DNA of 64,000 bases, taken from the NCBI RefSeq assembly GCF_040869045.1, contig NC_090319.1, positions 306,764,998 to 306,828,997 of the forward strand, written 5' to 3'. Of this stretch, positions 36,501 through 48,500 are shown piece after piece (positions within the stretch are counted from its first letter, which is position 1; each line of letters opens with the position of its first letter). The notes under the pieces are model-generated. The model worked only from the letters and a program-made list of their open reading frames with translations, did not search any database and was not told where the DNA came from. A program made the position numbers and the translations under genes. This DNA is from Eurosta solidaginis (taxonomy: Eukaryota > Arthropoda > Insecta > Diptera > Tephritidae).

Positions 36501-39500
36501 TACAGCACAACTCGATATAGGGCATTGATAGGCCTCTCGAAAGAAAACCTAAGAATCCTAACAGCTATTCTTACAGGACACTGTAGACTAAATAGCCACA
36601 TGCAGAAGCTGGGTATACTATCGAAAAACACATGCCGATTTTGTGATCGATGAGCGGATACGGCGGATCATATCCTTCTGGAGTGTGACGCAATCTTAAT
36701 ACGCAGGGCTAAGTTTATGGGCTCACCATGGCCAGAGCATTCTCACATTAAATCCCTCAAGCCAGGTGAACTTCTAGGGTTCATCAGAGATGTCTGCTTG
36801 GATGAGGGGCTGTGAAGAAGGTGAGGGCACAATAGACCAATGGTCGCAGTGCGATCCTCAAATAATTATCTATCTATCTAGTCTAGTGAGACTCATTTAG
36901 AATGAAGCTTAAAAAAACTCAGCTTAGAACGGTAACCCAGTGAGCAAAATAATAATTTTTAAATTAACTGTTTGTGAGGGCGTCTATGGGCATCGTAGCT
37001 AGCCTTTTTAAAGGAAAATCAACAAAAATGGGGTTTTCATTGGATTGAAAAACAAAGAGCTCAAGCAGGTAGCCTTCTGCACACTGTGAACAAGACCCAC
37101 AAGTGAGCTATCGAGGGGCTATGGTTGCCTAAATGGTTGAGGAGATCTAGTTGAATTGGATCCTTTCCTCTCTACTCAGACTTGTGGCCACCAATGTACT
37201 TCATGAGGAATTTGAAGCTATGGGCTGCATTTATTTCTGAATGGATAGAAGTTGGCTACTGGCTAAACCATGAAATATGTATACACATTCGGTGGATATT
37301 ATAGGTATCGGCTGGAGCTAAGGCTGCAAGATATGTTCGTATGTACTTGATGGCAAAGGGCTATCCCGTATTCTTCCCGTAATCCTGCCGCATTATTCCC
37401 GCCCGGAAAACAAAATTATTGTGAGTAAAGGTAAGGGGTTTGTTAAGGATAAGAGCAGATGTAAGAGCACTCTCTCCCCTAACTTATCTTTTCAACAAAA
37501 CTTGTTTAAAGTTGACCCAATGCGACAAAAAGCGGGAGATTGATAGAGGCAAAAGATATCATATCCATAATATACCGTCGAGTATCATTTCATTTTCCTT
37601 AGAGTCGGTAGCTGCTCCCTTTACCATCGAGATAGGAATGGTGTCAAAATACGTATATAGGGTGGTGGATAGGTGAACTTGCTCATAGGTATAGTATAAC
37701 TGGCTGGGAATCTTAGCAAGCGGTGGATGGGATGATGTCAAGCTGGTTACAGTAAGGAAGTTTAATATTTGACCAGTTGTCATGGGGCAATAAAGGCTGT
37801 AAGCATCGAGATGTTTAAGAAGGACATTCTCTGGTTCCCCGATCTTAGCAACAGTCCTGCTCAACAACTCGAATGTTATAACCGTTGGTTGACAACAGCT
37901 GCCTTAGCTTTTCAACCGCTGGCCGATACTACCGCCTGCATAGTAACAATAGGGCAGCCGATCAGATGAGCTCTAATGGCTCACTAAAGCTCTAGTAGGT
38001 GGTATTTTATAACGATCGGACTAACAGCCTCCTTCATTGCTGAAATATTCAGTCGGTATAACCGAGTTCAATGCTTTTGGCCAATCGTTTAGTCTAAACT
38101 AGTTCTATTTAATAAAAAAAATTTCTCGCAAATTTATTGAAAGCCTTGATTTTGTTTCCAAAAACTGCAAATACTTTCAACTGAATTAAATTTTTTGCGC
38201 AAAATATTTAGAGCTCTCTGTATTGATACCAAAGAGTGTTGAAACACAAATTGATTTACCACGTCATATAAGCAAACAGACATAAGACTGCTCTGAATGT
38301 TATTCATGTGAAAGTGTTTGAAAGTAACACTACACAAGGCACTTAGTAACGCAGACAACTCTATTACGACGACTAATTGAAAAGCGTTCTTTCGATTGAC
38401 CAACTCGGTCCGATAAGCAACTGTCCAAAAGTAGCGATGTACAATACAGAGTCCGCAAAATCGGGTCTTTAGGGATTGATGAGTGCAACCTTTGCCAAAA
38501 TTTTGTTAAGCTTAAAAGGAGTCTTAATTCTTTCGGTTCCAACATGTTCCATATAGTTGATAATACTAGCCACTAATGTTTCTTGGAGATGGCACATCAT
38601 CCAACTTATGCCCCTGTAGGGGTTATTATGATGATTGCATCCAAAACCAAATTCTGTGTTGAGCATACTTCGTACAACTTCGCGGGGAGATAACCCGTTA
38701 TGTAAACCGGCATTTTCTGAGTTCTGTGGCTTAGCAAGTTTGCATTTATAAAATAATACTATGGTTAGCCTTCATGGGCAGGTTGCCTTGGTTTGCTCAA
38801 AGAGAATACTTGATGCACATTCACATCAGAAATGGAATATTTTGTAGCGTATATTAGCATCACTATGCTGTTAGTAAATAATCGTACTTACTTAATTGGC
38901 GCTTAACCGTTTAAACGGTTATGGCTGTCCACCAAGGCGCGCCAGTCGGTCCTTGTCTCTGCCAATCGGCGCCAATTGGTCACACCAAGGGATTTTAAAT
39001 AGTTTTCCACCTGGTCCTTACAACGGAGTGGGGGCTGCCCTTTACCTCTGCCTCCATAGGCGGGTTTCGACAGAATAGTAAATAGTCACACAACAACAAA
39101 AAACAGCAAGCAGCCACCCTTACGTACAAATATTCCATACACAAACCCGTTTCTTACGCCGATGACTGCACAATAATGGCGACAGGCTCGGGCCCAAAGA
39201 TCGATGACCTTTGCAACAGAATAATCGGCTACCTCCCTGATCTCTCCAGTTTTTTCGCATCGCGCAACCTCGCATTATCACCGACTAAATCATCCGCGAC
39301 CATATTTACAACTTGGACGTCCCAAATGTCGACCATTTTGAACATCTACGTCGATGGACTATGCTACCGACTGTCCTACACTTCAAAATCTTGGGTGTGA
39401 CGTTTAATCAGGATCTACATTTTGGTGAGCACGCAGCCGCAATTGTTCCGAAAATGCAGAGTCGTAATAAAATCCTCAAATCCCTTGCTGGCAGTACTTG

Positions 39501-42500
39501 GGGAAAAGACAAAGAAACGCTCATTACCACATACAAAGCAATTGGCCAGCCGTTTGCGGGCTACGCTTCCCCTATATGGTCGCCAAGCCTAAAAACTACC
39601 CACTGGAAGAAGCTACAGGCTTGTCAAAATACTGCGCTTAATTGTAATGTGGAACCAACGCCTCTAACGCCCCTTTCATTATGGTCCACCCCTGTCGAAA
39701 CAGCAAGTTTCCTTGGACTCCCGTTAGAGGATATTGATGACAATTTGTGATCGGTGGCAGCTATTAGGTGGGGCGAAACATTGCTACAACAACAACAACC
39801 GCTTTCTGGCGTCGCATGATTTTAAATTAGGCATCATCGGGGAAGGAAACAATCGATCATGTTTTGTACAAGTAGCATATTTAGCTCCTAAAAAATTCCT
39901 AGTATTTGCTAAGAGGACGAAGTTGTATTATAACATAAGTCCGGGTTTTTGATATAGTTTTTCAGTTTGGTCGTTGAGCAAACTTCTGGTAGTACTATGG
40001 ACTCATTAAATCTATGTCAAGCCCTCACAGACCGGCAAGTTCAACCAAACCTAGCTTACACATACTTACTAAGTAGAAATCTTCCTATTTAAAAAGTGAA
40101 AAGGGCGGATTGCGGCAAGAAATATCTGTACTACAAAATCTTGTGTGGATAAATTACTTCCCTTTCCTACACAGTCTTCAACTCTCGATTGCCACTCGGT
40201 TTAGTGCCTTGGGATACTAACTAATTTTGGTGTCTTTGAACATTATGAGTGAACGAAGCCTCGAATGAATGAAGGCTCGAGTCGCCCTCATCCCCAGACA
40301 CTATTGTGTACGCTGCCAACGTGCTAACAGGATGAGACCAAGGTAGAAATTTTGGTTTTACCGTTCAACATCAGCTACTTTCAACATAGGTTACTTCACC
40401 TGTTGCACGGTGGGGTATTTGATCAATCTAGCTGGCCAAAACTAAAATAGCAGCTATTTCTGTTCAAAAAGTGGTTGTCTCACTACACTGTTATGAAAGA
40501 AGTATTTGACAGTAAATTGTCGGTGTTCCGCGCAGAGTTACTATGGGTCGGAGCCCCGGTTTCGGATGGATCCGGGGTAATTTTTTTGACATTAAAAGAG
40601 ATATGTCAATATGGGTATCAAACGAAAAGTATTTTACTCTGCATTTCTACTGACGTTTTTAAGAAAGGTTGCCGCTTAGGGTTGCCACCTCACCTTCTTT
40701 TTATATTTCTTTGTATATCCACTACCATCTCGGAAATGGCTTAACCGATTTGAATCAAATTTAGTACATCGATATAGTATTAAATTTTTCACAAGGTTGC
40801 CACCTTTTCCCAATAGGGGTATCAGTATCTTACAAAATTGATCACCACTTAAAAAAATCGGGGGTATGTGCAGCCTTTTTTTGTTATTAAACTTTGAAAC
40901 AAACACAAGCTTATTTATTGCCAAAAAATTACTGACATGATATGCCATGAAAAAAAGATACATCTTTTCGTTTGCAAGGTATTCAAAAAACTTTATATGG
41001 AAAAGTAATAGTATTAAAAGTAGAATAACTCAGTTAAAACATGCGGTATAAAAAATCTAACATATAATTAAAAACACATTTATCTGTCCTAAAAGTGAAC
41101 AAGTATTTAGGTTAGAAGGGTATATTGCTTTTTAATCCAAAAATACATCGAACTGCACACAATTTTTACAACGGTTAGCTCCGTTGACGTTGCTGCTGAA
41201 GTAGAATGGAATTCTTTAGAAACACGCTTGTCGAAAAACAGGATAAGATAGGGTTAAGTTATATATGTAGCTGCTTAATAGAAGCGAGACTTGTTTAAAC
41301 AAACGGGTCGGTTTGGAGCCGTATAAAACATAACCGGTTCTCGCAACCATAGCAAAATGAATATGTGCGTAACTTAAACTCTTTTATGTATATGTGTTAG
41401 TATGAAAGTGTGTGTGTGTAAACTACATTTGCATTTTACGTACCTTCAACGCATCCACTTGACCAGCACACTCAGCCAATTTAGCCATGCCACTCTGTAA
41501 GCGTTGAATGCGTCCTGTATGCTCGTCATTCTTTTCCACAAGCAATTTACGATAGAGGAAAATATATTCGAGAAAGGTTTTTGGTGTTGTGTAGTTGTAT
41601 CGTTTTTCGTTTTGCAAATAAATTTTCGAAATCTGATTGACTGTATGGTGAACGTAGGCCATAAAGCAACCGATAGGTGTGACCATGTTACGCTACAGAT
41701 AAACCGTAGTTAAATGAAGGTGAACGACAAAGAAAAATGAAAAAAGAGATATCAGCATTACAAAGCCAATTGGAGATTTTGCACTTACCGGTAAGATATG
41801 CAGATCGATTTCGTTGAGAAATTTCTGTGATACAGATTCAAGCGCTAATTTAGGCCATTCATGGAACCAATCGATACTGGTGCGACTGAGTATGGCTGGA
41901 AATTTACGCGCACGTACACGCAGCGTCTGTCCGACGGGTGAAAAGCAAAGCACAACTTTCAAAAGTCGTTTGATTTTCCCTATGAAGAAGCGCCAGCAAT
42001 TCTCTTTCGTATCGAGCGTACCACTTTGCTTTACCTCATTGCGTATACCATTGACGATTATCTCCAATTGATCTTCGTTAAATAGTTCAGGTATTTCGCC
42101 TGATGCTAGCAAATCATTGATAAGCATAAGTAGAGATTCGTCGGGTATTTGAGCATCGGACATAAGAAAAATAGAAGCGACATTTTTCAAGCCGACTTTC
42201 ATATACAAAGCTGCGAACTCTTCCTTAAGATTTTGTAATCCAAAACCACGCTTCAGCTGAATTTGAAATACACTCAGCGATGAAATGAATGCGGCTAGAC
42301 GTGCGAGCGTTTGTTTACCAGAACCGCCCACACCGATTAGTAGCGCATTGCCGCGCGGGCTCTCAAGTATGCGATTGATACTAGGAAGAGAAAAAGAAAA
42401 GGCATTAGCATAGGTAGAAGAGTAGTGTCAAATTTTAGTGACTTTTAAACCTTGAAGGCTTATGCTATCGAACTTCCGTCCAGAGAGACTGGGCTAAATT

Positions 42501-45500
42501 AGGTTTGCGCTCTTCTTCTTCTTCTCCACTTCATTTTGGTTTTTCGGATTTCCAAGGTTTTTAATCGATATATTTACTCTGGGGTGGGACATTCGCAGAG
42601 AAAGTATGAATCTTTCCTGACGAAGCTCTGTCCTGTACCCTTTGGTTGTTGTAAGTACCAACTTTATAACTATCGACAGCCTTGGAGAACGAAACTAAAG
42701 AGCGCCATTAATACTGCTTGCCTCTCTGTGCATATGCATATCTCGCACCTACTCAAATCGCTTTCTGAGAAGAACTCTAGGCTCTATTAATTTCGATTGA
42801 GGTCGGCTGTTTAGAGCAGACCTTTTCTTCGACAATGCTGTTTATTTTGACCCGACTGCCTAGTTCCTGTTGTCTTCCAAAAAAGAGCACCACCTTAAAG
42901 TTTATGTCAAACTGAGTGTGAGCGTAAGATAGTTCGATGTTGCACCGGAACCCTCTACAGAACGCCTCTATGCTCATACAGACTCACTTTACAGCATTCG
43001 GACTCTCTAATTTCGAAAAAATTTAGCAGGGTTCGGAAAAATTCATTTATGAATACCAAAAGTTCTCGGGCCGTTATTGGATTCTTATCGGCACGTTATT
43101 GGTTTTTTATGGACGTGTTATAGGCTTGTTATCGATAACATCTGTCATCGCAGAGTTATCGGTATATTATTGGTGAACCGATGACGAATTATCGGTTTAT
43201 TATCGGAAAGTTATGGACTTGTTATCGACTTGTTATAGAAAAATGTAGATTTGCTATCAAAATGTTATCGATTTGTAATCTAATAAATATATTGATTTGT
43301 TATCGAAAAAGAATTGATATATCATGGGAAAAAGCCGAACGGTTATCGTAAAATCTCGACTGGTTATCGATTTGTAAACGAGATTTATCGGTTTGTTTTT
43401 GACGAGTTGGTGGTGTATAATCGAGTGGTGGTCGGCTGGTTTACTATCGACGATGTATTGATTTGTCATCTAAAAGTTATCGATTTTTAATCCAAAAAAA
43501 TAAATTGATTTGGTTTCGAAGAAGAATCGATATGTTATCGGAAATAAATAGATTGGTTATCGCAAATATCTCGAAAAGTTTTCGGCTTGCAATCAACATT
43601 AATCGGCATGTTATTGGCGAGTTAGTGGTGTGTTATCGAGTGTGGCCGGCTGTTTTATTATCGATGTTGTATCAATTTGTTATTGATATGAAATTTACAG
43701 ATAACACTTTACAGAAGATTCATAACTGATTGCTTAAAGTTTTAGAAAACATTCTGATCGGATCATATAGGAATACCGAAGAAGACTAATAAACAATATC
43801 GGAAATCTGTACTATCTCACAGCCAGTTTGCAACATCAGGGCCAGTGCCAGCTATAACTTTTATTACAAAATTCATGATCTTCATTCTAATTGGAACTTT
43901 AATAATTGGTTGCGTAATTAGTCATGCTAGTATTTTTGCTTTGCGATAGCCGCGGTCGTGGAATGGCTTAAAATAATATTCGATGGGTGCATACGACTGA
44001 ATCATGTACCGCACTCTTGGATAACTGCTCTTGTAGCTTTTCTACCAAAGGCGGGGAAGATCGGTTACGTGTATCCCAAAGACTGTAGACCCATTAGCTT
44101 AACATCATTTCTGCTCAAAACCTTTGAGAGGCTGATAGATGTGTACATAAAGTCCAACGTGGATGAAAAGCTGCTCTCCACAACACAGCATGCGTACACC
44201 AAAGGCAAGTCGGTAGACACCGCATTGCATAGGGTGGTAATAAGCATAGAGAAATCCCTGGAATATAAGGAGTATGCTGTAGGAGTCTTCTTGGACATTG
44301 CCGGGGCTTTCAATAATGTTGCAAAATGGGCGATTATGGATGGTCTTAATTACATTAAAGTACATCCTGCCTTAATCAGATGGATCGGCTGCATGTTAAA
44401 TTGCAGAAAGATTACATCACAATGGGGATTGTACGAGGCCACGAAATCAGTGGACAGGGGCACGCCGTAGAGAGGGGTGCTATCACCTCTGCTGTGGACG
44501 CTGGTCATCAACCAACTGCTCAGGCAATTCGATGAGGGACTCGTAAAACTTACGGCTTACGCAGATGACGTTGCAATTGTCATAAGTGGAAAGTGCCTTC
44601 CAACGATTAGTTCTTTGATGGATCGGGCGCTTCGCGATATTCATACCTGGGCATCTAATGTCGGGTTGAAAGTCAATGCGGAGAAGACGGATATGGTCTT
44701 GTTTACAAAGAGGTACAAGGTCCTAAATTGGACCAGGCCTAAGTTAGGAGGGGTGACCTTACAGGAGAAATCTTGCACAAAATATTTAGGAATCATCCTA
44801 GACAGTAAGTTGTCATGGAAGCTCAACGTGGAGGAGAGGGTCAAGAAGGCCTCAACGGCACTCTATGCATGTAAAAGAATGCTGGCGTGTACGTGGGGTC
44901 TATCGCCCTCTCTTTCTCATTGGGTTTTTACAGCGATTGTAAGCCCTGTTCTATACTATGGAGTTCTTGTTTGGTGGAAAGCCACACAAAAAACAACATA
45001 CCTCAAAAAATTAGAGGGGGTGTGCAGACTATCGATGCTTAGCATTACGGGAGCCCTGAAAACAACCCCGACGGCTGCACTGTATGCCATTTTGCACATC
45101 CCACCTGTAGACCTGGTAGCAAAGAACAAAGCGTTAACGACCACAACCAGGTGTTTCGGGGTAGCTTGAGCGCAGACCATATGGCCATAGTAGTATAGCG
45201 TCATCAATCACAAGACGAACATACTACATGATTCCATATCTGCGCTTTGAGGGAGATCTTAAGGCCACAATAGAGGTGGACGGTTGGCGCAAGGGTACGC
45301 AAATGACGGACGAGGCGATACATGTGTACACCGATGGTTCCAAAGTAGTGGAAGGAGTAGGGTCTGCGGTATACTGCGCTGATCCGGATATAAGCAGATC
45401 CTACAGGCTGCCGGATTACTGTAGCGTTTTCCAAGCGGAAATATTAGCCGTAACCAAAGCAGTAGAAACCCTGGAAGAGAATAGCTTAAGCTGCAACCGT

Positions 45501-48500
45501 GTTAACTTTTATATTGACAGTCAAGCAGCAATTAAGGCAATAATCTCGCATAGCACAGCATCTAAATGCGTGTTAGAGTGTAAGCAGTCTCTGGAGAGAA
45601 TCGGGACAGGGAGAAGCATACATCTATATTGGGTCCCAGGGCATATGGGAATAGATGGGAATGAAAAAGCGGACGAACTAGCTAAAAAGGGCCCATCCCT
45701 TGAAGCTTGCTCCGTAGATGTCCCAATTAGATTGGGCGAGATTAAGCGAAGTCGAGAGGTGCACATGATCGACCAAGCGGGAAAGCGTGGGTTCAAGCGC
45801 GGGGCTGTAAATTGTCGAAGATTATGTGTAGGTCTTACAACCTTAGACTAACACAGTTGCTCCTATCATTGAAAAGCGAGGACTGTAGACTCGACGGGTA
45901 TTCTGACTGGACACTGCCTGCTGGCGTCACATGCCTTTAAACTAGGCTTGGTCAGTGATAGCAGATGTAGGAAGTGCGGGTTGGAGGAGGAAACGATCGA
46001 GCAAGTTCTGTGCTCGTGCCCTGCACTTGCCAGCTAAGACTCCAGCTATTAGGAGTGATACAGCTGTCATATCAAGAACCAGCAAGTGGCTTAAGTCCTA
46101 GGAAGTTTCTAGTATTTGCCAAGAGGACGGAGTTATTTTATAACATAGGTGCTGGTTTTTGATAGGGTTTTTCAGTTTGGTCGTTAAAACAAACTTCTGG
46201 TAACACTGCGGACTCAATCAGTCTATGTGAGGTCCTCATGGACCGGCCAGTTCAACCTACCTACCTAGCCTATACCAATTACGCGAATCAAGGGAGATCA
46301 CCTATTTCTCCCAACTCATGCTCATAAAGCTAGGTTCTTTAACATAGAAGATTTCAAGGAAAGCCTTCCAAAATAGGATATTCCAGTCAACTTTAACGGC
46401 AAGTTGCGATCAAACAAATTATTTTATCAATTGTTACTTCTACTCACTGAGGACGCCACCGCTGCTGACAGGATTATAGCGAGCTTGTATTATGCAGAAT
46501 GTCGTTGTTGTTGTTGTAGCGATATGGAAACTCCCCGAAGGCCTTGGGGAGTGCTATCGATGCTGATGCTCCTTTGCTGGATGCAGATCCGGTCCGTTCC
46601 GGTAACAAGCACTATAAAGGTACTAGCCTGACCATCTCGGAAACGATTTGGTATGACCACATGCAACCTTCTAGGCCATACAGCCTTCCTACCCCCTAGA
46701 TGCATACAGAAATCGGGGTCGACAGAGCCTCGGCTGTTAATGAAACAGGATTCGCCACGGGTAGGTGAGGTTGACAATTGGGTTGGAGAAGCTATATATT
46801 GCGCTAGCAACCCCTAAAATCAATTTGGTATATTAGTCGCCTATTACGACAGGCATACCTACCGCGGGTATATTCTAAGCCCCCTAACCCGCTGGGCACA
46901 CAGACGTACCTGTATTCCGAAGAAGCTTCGATGGATATTTTGCATCTATTATTCTTGATTAAATTGTAATGTTATTTTTGACTAAGTACATACCGACAAA
47001 CGTGAACCATTGCATCTTCAAACAATACCAAATTCATGTATCCCACAATTTCATTGTAATTTGATTGAGCCTCCATCAACAGCTGATGTAATTTATCCCA
47101 ACTGCGTAGCGGCATATACTTCTGATCCACAAGTGATTGCGCAAAATGACTGTAAATAAGAGGTTCAGCAAATACGAAGTCCTCATCGAAATCCTCAAAG
47201 TCCTTCTTGAAAATATCACGTATGGTCGCCTTAAAAGCTTTAATATCATATTGATCCACCAAACGATCGTGGTAGACGCGATACGCTTCATGCACGTAAA
47301 GACGTATCAAATCAGCGGACTTATTACACATCGTCCCGTTATTGGCTACAAAAACATTGCTCGCTACATTGCCGCCCTGACTTGCTGGGCTACCACAACT
47401 GAACAACAAACCCTGATAGATGTTGGTCAAGTCACGTAAATTGAAGGTGTAATGGAATTTCACAGCGGTTGGCAAGAAAGCATATTCCACACGACGATGC
47501 AGCGCAATGCCAACCTTCACTAGGAGATCAGCAATACATTTTATATCTTTACTAAACAAATTGTAAGGATTATCCAAGTGACTACGTAAAATAGTGGCAA
47601 ATATACGCTGCAGAGTATCCTCAGTGGGTGTTGGTACGGAGAAGACGCAAAAATGACGTTGTAAACGTGGATCAATTGTGAAAGAGCCTGCCGTAGGGTT
47701 CATGCAAGCAACAAATTGGCAATGGCGTATATCTTTTAGCAGTAAGCGCTGACGATCGTACCTGGCAATCAAAGAGGGCAAAAAACAAATTTTTGTTCTT
47801 AAACAAATCAAGAACTTTTTGAGTCTCACCATTGTCTGTAGTCCATGAACTGACGCAGTAATGTATGCGGTTGCACAGTTCCATATACATCCACCTCAGG
47901 CATATTGAGATCATTAACGAAATAAATGAGATAACGATTTGCGCCACTTGGCGCATAGCAACGTCCCGATTTCTTTTCCAATGGACGTTCGAGCACCTTC
48001 TGAAATATTTCCGATGTGGTGTAGTAGTTAAAATGCGTTGTTAGCACCATAATATTGCGTGGTCTGGACGTTTGTAGTTTAATGTGTGTGGAGTCTGTAG
48101 TGTGCTTTGTGATTACTGTATCTCCAGCCGATATCCCTTGCTCATTTTCATATAGCCCAAAGAGTTCCCGAAATATTGCACCCTTTCCACAGCCAGAAGT
48201 ACCGACCAGCATGCAGGCTTGCCGACGATCGACGAGCAATTTTAGAAAGTATGTGAGACGCACTGTTTCCGCAGTAGGCACCTGGAAATACCGCGTTTGA
48301 AATGAGATTTGAGAAGACAGAATATAATTCTGGAACTTCTGTTAGAATTTACCTGTATTGGCATTTCCGTGTCTATTGCTTCTATTCTACGTTCCACAGC
48401 CAATTCTGACCAACGTCGAAATTTGCCGGTTCGCACATCAAGCTGGTATTCGAAAATGGAATCTTGCGCTGGCAATTTAACATCTTTGAATTCACTTGTC

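Larger units (their letters stand above)
35897..41443 (-). other. Dynein intron of 5.5 kb, longest within the window
   Basis: Houses plus-strand LINE fragments at 36069-36813, 39100-39797 and 39798-40060, and an RTE-like piece at 38891-39080. Regions 36860-38890 and 40061-41443 show no recognisable gene. Confidence 0.8.
43957..46255 (+). mobile_element. Non-LTR retrotransposon with reverse transcriptase, RNase H and cysteine knuckle, 5'-truncated
   Basis: Best preserved transposon here. Reverse transcriptase (43958-45169): [44 protein letters not shown] (catalytic Asp-Asp) and [11 protein letters not shown]. RNase H (45228-45851): [36 protein letters not shown] knuckle-like [20 protein letters not shown] follows. 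The I/LOA/R1 group fits. Ends ...GGACCGGCCAGTTCAACC. The 5' half (ORF1, endonuclease) is missing. Not functional as it stands. Confidence 0.85.
42381..46993 (-). other. Dynein intron of 4.6 kb
   Basis: Contains the TTATCG minisatellite (43075-43680), the largest LINE of the window (43957-46255) and a (CAA)n retroposon (46500-46897). 42381-43070 shows nothing recognisable. Confidence 0.8.
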
